NCBI GenBank assembly: GCA_910584615.1
Contig: CAJUAM010000031.1
Span: 1 to 34,090, forward strand
DNA: 34,090 nucleotides
Direction: 5' to 3'
DNA from: an uncultured Dorea sp.
Lineage (GTDB): Bacteria > Bacillota > Clostridia > Lachnospirales > Lachnospiraceae
In this document: positions 15,032-23,923 of the stretch, one piece after another
How positions within the stretch are numbered: position 1 is the stretch's first letter
Layout of the letters: each line of letters starts with the position of its first letter
Notes under the pieces: model-generated
Seen by the model: only the letters and a program-made list of their open reading frames with translations
Database searches by the model: none
Told to the model about the DNA's origin: nothing
Made by a program: the position numbers and the translations under genes

Positions 15032-15056
15032 GCCTGGCGTACTTAAGATATTAAGT
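15021..15056 (+). promoter_or_regulatory. Possible internal promoter and palindromic operator before the GntR gene
   Basis: TTGACA at 15021-15026 (overlapping the stop of the preceding gene) is followed after 17 bp by TAAGAT at 15044-15049. A perfect palindrome ACTTAA-GATA-TTAAGT at 15041-15056 lies exactly over the -10 box. The arrangement suggests independent, possibly autoregulated expression of the regulator gene. The palindrome differs from the AATATCY heptamers of the main control region. Confidence 0.45.
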
Positions 15057-15096
15057 AGTTATAGGAAATATATGGAAGAGGCGGGATTAAGAACAT

Positions 15097-15801
15097 ATGA
15101 TAGACGGAAAACCATTAAAAATTCAGTATCAGAGCCTGTCAGAATTAGTTACGGAGAATTTGATGGATTTTATTATGGATGATAAAATCCATATGGGTGA
15201 GAAGCTAAATACAGAAGAACTGGCACAACGGCTCGGAGTCAGCAGGATGCCCGTAAGGGATGCTATTAAATCCTTGGAGAAGATAGGCTTGGTTGTTTCG
15301 ACGCCATATGTCGGTGCCCATGTAGTTTCTTTGGATGAAAAGGATGTGCGGGAAATCTACATCGGACGGAAAGCACTTGAACCTGTAATTGCTTACTGGG
15401 CATGCGAGAACATGACAGAGCAGGAGCTGGCTGAAGTGGAAGAGATCCACAGAAAGCTGTCCGAGGTATGTGAGGATGAACCGCTGAGCGCAAAAAGGAT
15501 CTTTCTGTATAATAAAGAGTTTCATTTTGCCATTTACAGAGTATCACAGTTTAAACGGATTACAGATATGATAGAAGGTCTGTGGAATAACTTAGCGTTT
15601 TGCAAACTGATCTACAGCCAGAATTACGCGGACAACAGAGAAAGCGCGCGGCTTATGCTCCAGGAGCATGAGAGCTATCTGGAAGCGCTTCGTGAAAAGA
15701 ATTCTCAATTGTTACATGACATGCTTGAGGAGAGCCTTAAGCGAAACTGCGAAGTGATTCCTAAGAAGGTAATAAAGATGCTCGAAAACAGAAATAAATA
15801 G
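15097..15801 (+). CDS. GntR family transcriptional regulator, FCD subfamily
   Basis: A 234-residue regulator. The winged helix-turn-helix occupies about residues 10-80, with the recognition region TEELAQRLGVSRMPVRDAIKSL (core LGVSRMPVRDAI at 47-58). The C-terminal FCD domain, all helical, has the usual YIGRKALEP entry, an FHFAIYRVSQ segment and an EHESYLEAL segment whose histidines commonly bind a metal used in effector recognition. FCD regulators normally sense an organic acid, sugar acid or sugar-phosphate intermediate of the pathway they control. It is the last gene of the rightward operon, 65 bp after UPF0261, and is the obvious candidate to bind the AATATCY arrays at 7572-7598 and 7704-7724. 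Confidence 0.93.
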   Translation: MIDGKPLKIQYQSLSELVTENLMDFIMDDKIHMGEKLNTEELAQRLGVSRMPVRDAIKSLEKIGLVVSTPYVGAHVVSLDEKDVREIYIGRKALEPVIAYWACENMTEQELAEVEEIHRKLSEVCEDEPLSAKRIFLYNKEFHFAIYRVSQFKRITDMIEGLWNNLAFCKLIYSQNYADNRESARLMLQEHESYLEALREKNSQLLHDMLEESLKRNCEVIPKKVIKMLENRNK

Positions 15802-15813
15802 TCAGAACCGAAT

Positions 15814-15851
15814 CCGGGACGTGGTAAAATGACTTTATCACGTCCCGGTTT
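15814..15851 (+). terminator. Terminator hairpin after the catabolic operon
   Basis: A 15-bp stem (15814-15828 with 15834-15848, one G-T pair) with a 5-nt loop gives a very stable hairpin, CCGGGACGTG on one arm. The following T-run is only three long, so termination efficiency is uncertain, but the position 12 bp after the GntR stop fits. Confidence 0.7.
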
Positions 15852-16015
15852 GGCAGGATGCGCTTCCTTAATACTGTTTCAAGGGCAGGGCCTGACAATC
15901 TGTCAGCTGTTTTGTAGACTTTATCTTTAGTACGGGTATGATTTTTGATCGTTGGATAAGGACGGTCTCTTTTTTTGCTCTTAAACTGCATTGATCTATT
16001 GTCAAAAACTGGATT
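15852..16015. other. Intergenic stretch with no recognised gene
   Basis: Between the operon terminator and the rpoB promoter I see no gene. The minus strand is open from 15991 to 15761 (76 codons, basic), but there is no ribosome binding site before its start, the frame runs through the terminator hairpin, and no family is recognisable. Confidence 0.5.
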
Positions 16016-16022
16016 TTCCCGG

Positions 16023-16052
16023 TTGACAAGCTTGACAAGACTGTGCTATTAT
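16023..16052 (+). promoter_or_regulatory. Promoter P1 of rpoBC
   Basis: TTGACA at 16023-16028 is followed after 18 bp by TATTAT at 16047-16052, with TGC just before the -10 box (extended -10). A second TTGACA at 16032-16037 duplicates the element nine bases on but is badly spaced. The start would be near 16059, leaving a leader of about 130 nt. Confidence 0.75.
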
Positions 16053-16105
16053 AAAAAATGCGCTATTGTGGAAAGTTATGCCGTGAATTTCCATGAAAAA
16101 ACAAC

Positions 16106-16134
16106 TTGACAAATAGTGATATGTGTGATAGTTC
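16106..16134 (+). promoter_or_regulatory. Possible second promoter of rpoBC
   Basis: Another TTGACA at 16106-16111 has weak -10 candidates at 16127-16134 (GATAGT with 15-bp spacing, TGT before it). It could be a second, growth-regulated start for rpoB. Confidence 0.35.
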
Positions 16135-16190
16135 ACGATTTACGGGTGATTCACTGTCCACAAAAAATTAAAGAGGAGTGAAACGTCAAT

Positions 16191-19100
16191 ATGGAGAAAA
16201 ACAGAATTCGTCCTATAAAAAGTGGAAAAAGTTCCCGCATGAGCTATTCCAGACAAAAAGAAGTTCTTCAGATGCCGAATTTGATTGAAGTCCAGAAAGA
16301 TTCCTACCATTGGTTTCTTGACGAGGGGTTAAAAGAAGTATTTGATGATATTTCACCGATCGCGGATTACAGCGGTCATCTGAGTCTGGAATTTGTAGAT
16401 TTCACGCTGTGCGAGGATGACGTAAAGTACACAATCGAAGAGTGTAAAGAACGTGATGCGACTTATGCCGCGCCTCTGAAGGTGAGGGTAAGACTCCACA
16501 ATAAAGAAACAGACGAGATTAATGAACATGAGATCTTCATGGGAGATCTGCCGCTGATGACAAGTACCGGTACATTTGTTATCAACGGGGCGGAACGTGT
16601 TATTGTAAGTCAGTTAGTGCGTTCCCCCGGCATTTATTATGCGATCGCTCATGATAAATTAGGAAAAAAATTGTATTCATCCACTGTAATCCCTAACCGC
16701 GGCGCGTGGTTAGAGTATGAGACGGATTCCAATGACGTTTTTTATGTACGAGTAGATAGAACGAGAAAGGTGCCGATTACTGTATTGGTCCGTGCGCTGG
16801 GTATCGGTACTAATCCGGAGATTGTTGAGATATTTGGGGAAGAGCCGAAGATTTTGGCAAGTTTTGAAAAAGATGCGGCTACGAATTATCAGGAAGGCCT
16901 TCTGGAACTTTATAAAAAGATCCGTCCGGGCGAGCCTTTGGCAGTTGACAGCGCGGAGAGTCTGATCACCAGTATGTTCTTTGACCCGAGACGTTATGAT
17001 CTGGCAAAGGTCGGACGTTATAAATTCAATAAAAAGCTTCTGTTAAGAAACCGTATCAATAGACAGGTTCTTGCGGAGGATGTAGTTAGTGTGCTCACGG
17101 GAGAGGTGATTGCTGAGGCTGGAACTAAGGTGACAAGAGAACTTGCGGATCAGATTCAGAATGCGGCAGTTCCTTATGTATGGATTGAGAGACCTGATGA
17201 GGAGAGAAATATTAAAGTTCTTTCTAATATGATGGTAGACCTTACTTCTGTTGTAGATATTGATCCGAAAGAGGTCGGTGTGACAGAGTTTGTATATTAC
17301 CCGGTGCTGGCCGGTCTTTTGGAAGAGACGGCAGGAGACATTGATGAATTAAAAGATGCGATCCGCAGAGACATCCATGACCTGATCCCGAAGCATATTA
17401 CGAAGGAAGATATCCTTGCTTCTATTAACTATAATATGCATTTAGAATACGGGCTTGGCAATGATGATGATATTGATCATCTTGGCAACAGGCGTATCCG
17501 TGCGGTGGGAGAGCTTTTGCAGAATCAGTATAGGATCGGTCTGTCGAGGCTTGAGAGAGTTGTCCGTGAGAGGATGACGACACAGGACTTAGAGGGGATC
17601 TCTCCGCAGTCATTGATCAATATAAAGCCGGTAACAGCGGCAGTGAAGGAATTCTTTGGTTCTTCACAGCTTTCGCAGTTCATGGATCAGAATAATCCGC
17701 TTGGTGAGCTGACTCATAAGCGGCGTCTGTCGGCCCTTGGACCGGGTGGTCTTTCCAGAGACCGTGCGGGATTTGAGGTCCGCGACGTACACTATTCCCA
17801 TTATGGAAGGATGTGCCCGATCGAGACACCTGAAGGTCCAAACATCGGTCTGATCAACTCTTTGGCATGTTATGCAAGGATCAATCAGTATGGATTTGTG
17901 GAAGCACCGTATCGTAAGATCAATCATGATGATCCGATGAATCCGGTTGTTACAGATGAAGTTGTATATATGACGGCTGATGAAGAAGATAATTATCATG
18001 TGGCACAGGCAAACGAGCAGCTGGATGAGGAAGGTCATTTTGTCCGGAAGAATGTATCTGGCCGTTACCGTGAGGAGACACAGGAATATGAAAGGAAGAT
18101 GTTCGATTATATGGACGTTTCTCCGAAGATGGTGTTTTCTGTGGCTACAGCTTTGATCCCGTTCCTTGAGAATGATGATGCCAATCGTGCGCTGATGGGG
18201 TCTAACATGCAGCGTCAGGCTGTACCCCTTCTTATGACAGAGGCTCCGGTTGTCGGTACAGGTATGGAGGAGAAGTCAGCTGTTGACTCAGGTGTGTGTA
18301 TCGTGGCAGCAGAAGGCGGTGTTGTTGAACGCTCTACTTCAAAAGAGATTATTATCCGCCAGAATGATGGCAATACTAAGAAATATAAGCTGACGAAGTT
18401 TTTAAGGAGTAATCAGAGCAACTGCTATAACCAGAGGCCGATCGTATATAAAGGAGATAAGGTAGAAGCAGGTGATGTGATCGCGGACGGCCCGTCTACT
18501 GCTAACGGAGAGATGGCTCTTGGAAAGAATCCGCTCATTGGATTTATGACATGGGAGGGATATAATTACGAGGACGCCGTACTGTTAAGTGAGAGATTAG
18601 TTCAGGATGATGTATATACTTCTGTCCATATTGAGGAATATGAGGCGGAGGCCCGTGATACCAAGCTTGGTCCGGAGGAGATTACCCGTGATATCCCAGG
18701 TGTCGGTGATGATGCGCTGAAGGATCTGGATGAGAGAGGTATCATCCGTATCGGAGCAGAAGTGCGTGCTGGTGATATTCTGGTAGGTAAGGTTACTCCG
18801 AAGGGAGAGACAGAGCTTACCGCGGAAGAGAGGCTTCTTCGCGCGATTTTCGGTGAAAAAGCAAGAGAGGTAAGAGATACATCACTGAAAGTGCCCCACG
18901 GTGAATATGGTATTGTTGTGGATGCGAAGGTATTTACAAGAGAGAATGGGGATGAGCTTTCTCCGGGTGTGAACCAGTCCGTAAGGATTTATATCGCACA
19001 GAAAAGAAAGATCTCTGTTGGAGATAAGATGGCTGGACGTCACGGTAACAAGGGTGTCGTTTCCCGTGTTCTGCCTGTTGAGGATATGCCGTTTCTTCCA

Positions 19101-20063
19101 AATGGGCGACCGCTTGATATCGTGCTGAATCCTCTGGGTGTGCCTTCCCGTATGAATATCGGGCAGGTGCTGGAGATCCATTTGTCTCTTGCGGCAAAGG
19201 CTCTTGGCTTCAATATAGCTACACCGGTATTTGACGGCGCGGATGAGAATGACATCATGGATACTCTTGATCTGGCCAATGATTATGTAAACTTAGGCTG
19301 GGAAGAGTTTGAGAAGAAGTATAAAGAAGAACTGCTTCCAGAAGTTATGGAATATCTGTCAGATAACCGGGAGCATAGAGAACTGTGGAAGGGAGTACCC
19401 ATTTCCAGAGACGGAAAGGTTCGGCTGCGGGACGGAAGAACCGGAGAATACTTTGACAGTCCGGTTACGATCGGACACATGCATTATCTGAAACTCCATC
19501 ATCTTGTAGATGATAAGATCCATGCCCGTTCCACCGGCCCGTATTCGCTGGTTACACAGCAGCCATTAGGCGGTAAGGCACAGTTCGGCGGACAGCGTTT
19601 CGGAGAGATGGAGGTGTGGGCTCTTGAGGCTTATGGAGCATCCTATACACTTCAAGAGATCCTGACTGTGAAGTCAGATGACGTTGTGGGACGTGTGAAG
19701 ACTTATGAAGCGATCATTAAGGGTGAGAATATTCCGGAGCCGGGTATTCCGGAGTCCTTTAAGGTACTCTTAAAAGAACTGCAGTCTCTTGGACTTGATG
19801 TGAGAGTGCTTCGTGATGACAATACGGAAGTTGAGATCATGGAAACTGTTGATATGGGTGAAACTGATTTCCGTTCACTGATAGAGGGTGACAGAAAGTA
19901 CAACGACGAAGATGACCTTGGACGGCAGGGTTATACAGAACAGGAATTTCAGGGTGAAGAGCTTGTCGATGTCGAGACGGATGATGAGGACGAGGATGAC
20001 TACGACATAGATTTTGAGGAAACCGATGATTATGCATATAGTGATTTATCAGATGATATGTAG
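16191..20063 (+). CDS. rpoB: DNA-directed RNA polymerase subunit beta
   Basis: A full-length beta subunit of 1290 residues. It lacks the large lineage-specific insertions of proteobacterial beta, as is usual for Bacillota. The rifampicin pocket is wild-type in sequence: SSQLSQFMDQNNPLGELTHK with D499, H509 and S514 standing for E. coli D516, H526 and S531. It is followed by the SALGPGGLSRDRAGFEVRD region and CPIETPEGPNIGLI. The KMAGRHGNKGVVS motif near residue 945 contains conserved catalytic-centre lysines, and the C-terminal GGKAQFGGQRFGEMEVWALEAYGA element binds beta-prime. After about residue 1235 comes an unusually acidic tail (VETDDEDEDDYDIDFEETDD). The ribosome binding site AGGAG is 12 bases from the ATG, slightly long. 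It is followed 14 bp later by rpoC. Confidence 0.98.
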   Translation: MEKNRIRPIKSGKSSRMSYSRQKEVLQMPNLIEVQKDSYHWFLDEGLKEVFDDISPIADYSGHLSLEFVDFTLCEDDVKYTIEECKERDATYAAPLKVRVRLHNKETDEINEHEIFMGDLPLMTSTGTFVINGAERVIVSQLVRSPGIYYAIAHDKLGKKLYSSTVIPNRGAWLEYETDSNDVFYVRVDRTRKVPITVLVRALGIGTNPEIVEIFGEEPKILASFEKDAATNYQEGLLELYKKIRPGEPLAVDSAESLITSMFFDPRRYDLAKVGRYKFNKKLLLRNRINRQVLAEDVVSVLTGEVIAEAGTKVTRELADQIQNAAVPYVWIERPDEERNIKVLSNMMVDLTSVVDIDPKEVGVTEFVYYPVLAGLLEETAGDIDELKDAIRRDIHDLIPKHITKEDILASINYNMHLEYGLGNDDDIDHLGNRRIRAVGELLQNQYRIGLSRLERVVRERMTTQDLEGISPQSLINIKPVTAAVKEFFGSSQLSQFMDQNNPLGELTHKRRLSALGPGGLSRDRAGFEVRDVHYSHYGRMCPIETPEGPNIGLINSLACYARINQYGFVEAPYRKINHDDPMNPVVTDEVVYMTADEEDNYHVAQANEQLDEEGHFVRKNVSGRYREETQEYERKMFDYMDVSPKMVFSVATALIPFLENDDANRALMGSNMQRQAVPLLMTEAPVVGTGMEEKSAVDSGVCIVAAEGGVVERSTSKEIIIRQNDGNTKKYKLTKFLRSNQSNCYNQRPIVYKGDKVEAGDVIADGPSTANGEMALGKNPLIGFMTWEGYNYEDAVLLSERLVQDDVYTSVHIEEYEAEARDTKLGPEEITRDIPGVGDDALKDLDERGIIRIGAEVRAGDILVGKVTPKGETELTAEERLLRAIFGEKAREVRDTSLKVPHGEYGIVVDAKVFTRENGDELSPGVNQSVRIYIAQKRKISVGDKMAGRHGNKGVVSRVLPVEDMPFLPNGRPLDIVLNPLGVPSRMNIGQVLEIHLSLAAKALGFNIATPVFDGADENDIMDTLDLANDYVNLGWEEFEKKYKEELLPEVMEYLSDNREHRELWKGVPISRDGKVRLRDGRTGEYFDSPVTIGHMHYLKLHHLVDDKIHARSTGPYSLVTQQPLGGKAQFGGQRFGEMEVWALEAYGASYTLQEILTVKSDDVVGRVKTYEAIIKGENIPEPGIPESFKVLLKELQSLGLDVRVLRDDNTEVEIMETVDMGETDFRSLIEGDRKYNDEDDLGRQGYTEQEFQGEELVDVETDDEDEDDYDIDFEETDDYAYSDLSDDM

Positions 20064-20077
20064 AGAGGGGTGCCGAT

Positions 20078-23000
20078 ATGCCAGAAAATAATAACCAGCA
20101 AACTTTTCAGCCGATGGTTTTTGATGCGATTAAGATAGGGTTGGCATCACCTGAGAAGATTTTGGAGTGGTCTAAAGGCGAGGTAACAAAGCCGGAGACT
20201 ATCAATTACAGAACTTTGAAACCTGAAAAAGACGGGTTGTTTTGTGAGAAGATTTTTGGACCCAGCAAGGACTGGGAGTGTCACTGTGGTAAGTATAAGA
20301 AAATCCGCTATAAAGGCGTTGTGTGTGACCGATGTGGTGTTGAGGTTACAAAGGCGAGTGTCCGCCGTGAACGTATGGGACATATTGCGCTGGCGGCGCC
20401 GGTGTCACATATCTGGTACTTTAAGGGAATTCCGAGCCGTATGGGACTGATCCTTGATCTGTCGCCCAGAACTCTGGAAAAGGTGTTGTATTTTGCTTCT
20501 TATATCGTACTGGATAAAGGAGATACAGAACTTCAATATAAGCAGGTCCTGTCTGAGCAGGAGTATCAGGAGGCAAGGGAAACCTATGGCAGCGCTTTCA
20601 GAGTAGGCATGGGAGCAGAATCTATCCAGGAACTTTTGCAGGCGATCGATCTGGAAAAAGAATATAAAGAACTTTCAGAAGGATTAAAGGGAGCGACCGG
20701 ACAGAAACGCGCGAGGATTGTAAAGCGTTTGGAAGTAGTGGAGGCGTTCCGCGAGTCAGGAAATAAGCCGGAGTGGATGATCATGACCAATATTCCGGTC
20801 ATTCCGCCGGACCTGCGTCCGATGGTACAGCTTGACGGCGGCCGTTTTGCAACCTCTGACCTTAACGATCTGTATAGAAGGATCATTAACAGAAATAACC
20901 GGTTAAAGCGGCTTTTAGAGCTTGGAGCACCGGATATCATTGTAAGAAATGAAAAGAGGATGCTTCAGGAAGCGGTAGATGCCCTGATCGACAACGGGCG
21001 CCGCGGACGTCCGGTAACAGGACCGGGAAACCGTGCGCTTAAGTCTCTTTCCGATATGCTTAAAGGGAAATCAGGACGTTTTCGTCAGAATCTTCTTGGA
21101 AAGCGTGTTGACTATTCCGGACGTTCAGTTATCGTCGTAGGCCCGGAACTTAAGATTTACCAGTGCGGTCTTCCGAAGGAGATGGCCATTGAGCTTTTCA
21201 AGCCATTTGTTATGAAAGAGCTTGTACAAAATGGAACCGCGCACAATATTAAAAACGCGAAGAAGATGGTAGAGCGTCTCCAACCGGAGGTGTGGGATGT
21301 ACTAGAAGAAGTGATCAAGGAGCATCCGGTTATGTTAAACCGTGCGCCTACGCTGCACAGACTTGGTATTCAGGCATTTGAGCCGATTCTTGTAGAGGGT
21401 AAGGCGATCAAGCTCCATCCGCTTGTATGTACGGCCTACAATGCGGACTTTGACGGAGACCAGATGGCGGTTCATCTTCCGTTGTCTGTAGAAGCGCAGG
21501 CAGAGTGCCGTTTCTTACTGCTTTCGCCGAATAACCTGCTAAAGCCGTCAGACGGCGGCCCGGTGGCAGTTCCGTCACAGGATATGGTTCTTGGTATCTA
21601 TTATCTGACACAAGAAAGACCAGGAGCGAAAGGTGAAGGAAAGGTATTTAAGAATGTAAATGAAGCCATTCTTGCATATGAGAATAATGCGATCACCCTT
21701 CATTCAAAAATTACTGTACGTGTTACAAAGACGTTAGCAGATGGATCATCAAAGACAGGTAATGTAAAATCCACTCTTGGAAGATTCCTGTTTAATGAGA
21801 TCATTCCGCAGGATCTTGGATTTGTAGACCGTGAGAATCCGGAGAACGCGTTGCTTTTAGAAGTGGATTTCCATGTTGGTAAGAAACAGTTAAAGCAGAT
21901 TCTGGAAAAAGTAATCAATACACATGGTTCTACTGCTACTGCGGAAGTATTGGATTCGGTAAAATCAATTGGATATAAATATTCAACGAGGGCAGCTATG
22001 ACAGTATCTATCTCGGATATGACTGTGCCCCCGCAGAAACCGCAGATGATCCAGGAAGCGCAGGATACAGTAGATAAAATTACAAAGAACTTTAAGCGTG
22101 GTCTTATTACAGAGGAGGAGCGCTATAAGGAAGTCGTAGAGACGTGGAAGGCGACTGACGATGCTTTGACGGAAGCTCTGCTTTCTGGTCTTGATAAATA
22201 TAACAATATCTTTATGATGGCGGATTCGGGAGCACGTGGTTCTGACAAGCAGATCAAGCAGCTTGCAGGTATGCGCGGACTTATGGCCGATACGACCGGA
22301 CGTACGATTGAGCTTCCGATCAGGTCGAATTTCCGTGAGGGTCTGGATGTACTGGAGTATTTCATGTCTGCTCACGGAGCGCGTAAAGGTCTGTCTGATA
22401 CAGCGCTTCGTACAGCCGATTCAGGATATCTGACCAGACGTCTTGTTGACGTGTCTCAGGAGCTTATTATCCATGAGGTTGACTGCGTAGAGAAGGGTGC
22501 CGAACTTCCGGGAATGTATGTAAAAGCCTTTACCGATGGCAATGAAGAGATTGAGAGTCTTAAGGAGCGTATCACCGGACGTTATCTGTGTGAGAATATT
22601 GTAGATGAGGACGGAAATATCCTTGTAAAGAAGAATCATATGGTAACGCCGAAGCGCGCGGAGCTCATTATGAAAAAAGGTGTGGATGAGAAAGGCGGTC
22701 CGCTTGAGAAAATCAAGATCCGTACGATCCTGACTTGCCGCTCGCACAATGGTATCTGCGCGAAATGCTACGGAGCGAACATGGCTACGGGTGAGCCGGT
22801 ACAAGTAGGAGAGGCAGTAGGTATTATCGCTGCTCAATCTATCGGGGAGCCTGGTACCCAGCTTACGATGCGTACCTTCCATACAGGAGGTGTTGCGGGT
22901 GATGATATCACACAGGGTCTTCCCCGTGTTGAGGAGCTTTTTGAAGCAAGAAAGCCGAAGGGACTTGCGATCATCACGGAGTTTGCCGGAACCGCGACGA

Positions 23001-23749
23001 TCAATGACACGAAGAAAAAGCGTGAGATCATTGTTACTAATAATCAAACCGGAGAGACGAAGGCATATCTGATTCCTTATGGTTCACGTATTAAGATCAT
23101 GGATGGAGCAGAACTGGAAGCAGGTGATGAGCTGACGGAAGGTAGTGTAAATCCGCATGATATTTTAAGGATCAAAGGCCTGAGGGCCGTTCAGGACTAT
23201 ATGCTTCAGGAGGTTCAGAGAGTATACCGTCTTCAGGGTGTTGATATCAACGATAAGCATATCGAAGTTATCGTACGTCAGATGCTGAAAAAGATCAGGG
23301 TAGAAGAGGCAGGAGACAGTGAATTCCTTCCAGGAACGAATGTTGATATTCTGGAATTTGAAGACATTAACAAGACACTTGAGGAAGAAGGAAAAGAGCC
23401 GGCGTCTGGCGAACAGATCATGCTTGGTATTACAAAGGCTTCTCTTGCTACGAACTCTTTCCTGTCAGCAGCATCTTTCCAGGAGACAACAAAGGTTCTT
23501 ACTGAAGCTGCGATTAAGGGAAAAGTCGATCCATTGGTTGGATTAAAGGAAAATGTCATCATCGGTAAACATATTCCAGCAGGTACAGGTATGAGAAAAT
23601 ACCGTGATATCAGACTGGACTCTGAATTTACGATGGATGATGAAATCATTTTTGGCGATGAGGCTGAGACTGAAGAAGAAATGGTGATAGAGACAGAAGC
23701 GGAAGAGACCGTAGATGAATCTGAATTAGTAACTGATTATGCAGAATAG
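20078..23749 (+). CDS. rpoC: DNA-directed RNA polymerase subunit beta'
   Basis: A full-length beta-prime subunit of 1223 residues. The N-terminal zinc ribbon has C68, C70, C83 and C86. The catalytic magnesium loop NADFDGD is at 455-461 with D457, D459 and D461. The second zinc site includes C887, C894 and C897 in TCRSHNGICAKCYG. The bridge-helix and trigger-loop region reads GIIAAQSIGEPGTQLTMRTF (about 912-931). The C-terminus ends in an acidic Glu-rich tail of about 35 residues. The ribosome binding site AGAGAGGGG precedes the ATG at 20078. It is co-transcribed with rpoB and closed by a strong terminator. The rpsL-rpsG-fusA genes that follow rpoC in many Bacillota are not present here. Confidence 0.98.
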   Translation: MPENNNQQTFQPMVFDAIKIGLASPEKILEWSKGEVTKPETINYRTLKPEKDGLFCEKIFGPSKDWECHCGKYKKIRYKGVVCDRCGVEVTKASVRRERMGHIALAAPVSHIWYFKGIPSRMGLILDLSPRTLEKVLYFASYIVLDKGDTELQYKQVLSEQEYQEARETYGSAFRVGMGAESIQELLQAIDLEKEYKELSEGLKGATGQKRARIVKRLEVVEAFRESGNKPEWMIMTNIPVIPPDLRPMVQLDGGRFATSDLNDLYRRIINRNNRLKRLLELGAPDIIVRNEKRMLQEAVDALIDNGRRGRPVTGPGNRALKSLSDMLKGKSGRFRQNLLGKRVDYSGRSVIVVGPELKIYQCGLPKEMAIELFKPFVMKELVQNGTAHNIKNAKKMVERLQPEVWDVLEEVIKEHPVMLNRAPTLHRLGIQAFEPILVEGKAIKLHPLVCTAYNADFDGDQMAVHLPLSVEAQAECRFLLLSPNNLLKPSDGGPVAVPSQDMVLGIYYLTQERPGAKGEGKVFKNVNEAILAYENNAITLHSKITVRVTKTLADGSSKTGNVKSTLGRFLFNEIIPQDLGFVDRENPENALLLEVDFHVGKKQLKQILEKVINTHGSTATAEVLDSVKSIGYKYSTRAAMTVSISDMTVPPQKPQMIQEAQDTVDKITKNFKRGLITEEERYKEVVETWKATDDALTEALLSGLDKYNNIFMMADSGARGSDKQIKQLAGMRGLMADTTGRTIELPIRSNFREGLDVLEYFMSAHGARKGLSDTALRTADSGYLTRRLVDVSQELIIHEVDCVEKGAELPGMYVKAFTDGNEEIESLKERITGRYLCENIVDEDGNILVKKNHMVTPKRAELIMKKGVDEKGGPLEKIKIRTILTCRSHNGICAKCYGANMATGEPVQVGEAVGIIAAQSIGEPGTQLTMRTFHTGGVAGDDITQGLPRVEELFEARKPKGLAIITEFAGTATINDTKKKREIIVTNNQTGETKAYLIPYGSRIKIMDGAELEAGDELTEGSVNPHDILRIKGLRAVQDYMLQEVQRVYRLQGVDINDKHIEVIVRQMLKKIRVEEAGDSEFLPGTNVDILEFEDINKTLEEEGKEPASGEQIMLGITKASLATNSFLSAASFQETTKVLTEAAIKGKVDPLVGLKENVIIGKHIPAGTGMRKYRDIRLDSEFTMDDEIIFGDEAETEEEMVIETEAEETVDESELVTDYAE

Positions 23750-23763
23750 ATAAAGCGTATTTT

Positions 23764-23803
23764 AAAGAGATTATCCCAGGAGATTATGGATAATCTCTTT
23801 TTG
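23764..23803 (+). terminator. Rho-independent terminator after rpoC
   Basis: AAAGAGATTATCC (23764-23776) pairs perfectly with GGATAATCTCTTT (23788-23800) across an 11-nt loop and continues into TTTTTGTG. Confidence 0.94.
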
Positions 23804-23826
23804 TGATAAGAACAGGGTGGTTCGGA

Positions 23827-23855
23827 TTGACTTTTGTTGTACCGCGCTCTATAAT
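23827..23855 (+). promoter_or_regulatory. Promoter of the Xaa-Pro peptidase gene
   Basis: TTGACT at 23827-23832 and a perfect TATAAT at 23850-23855 are separated by 17 bp. It lies just after the rpoC terminator, so the peptidase gene is independently transcribed. Confidence 0.88.
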
Positions 23856-23923
23856 GAAAATAGTGTAGATTGGCAGAGAATGGTGATTTACATAAACATT
23901 TCAGAAAGGTTGGGGTGAAACAA

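Noticed and set aside
5410..15801. Methionine-salvage (mtn) or apionate operon
   Set aside because: No mtnA, mtnK, mtnX, mtnD, aminotransferase, dehydrogenase or DUF1537 kinase homologue is found among the ten genes.
15761..15991. 76-codon minus-strand open frame between the GntR and rpoB genes
   Set aside because: No ribosome binding site, no recognisable family, and the frame passes through the operon terminator hairpin and into the end of the GntR gene.
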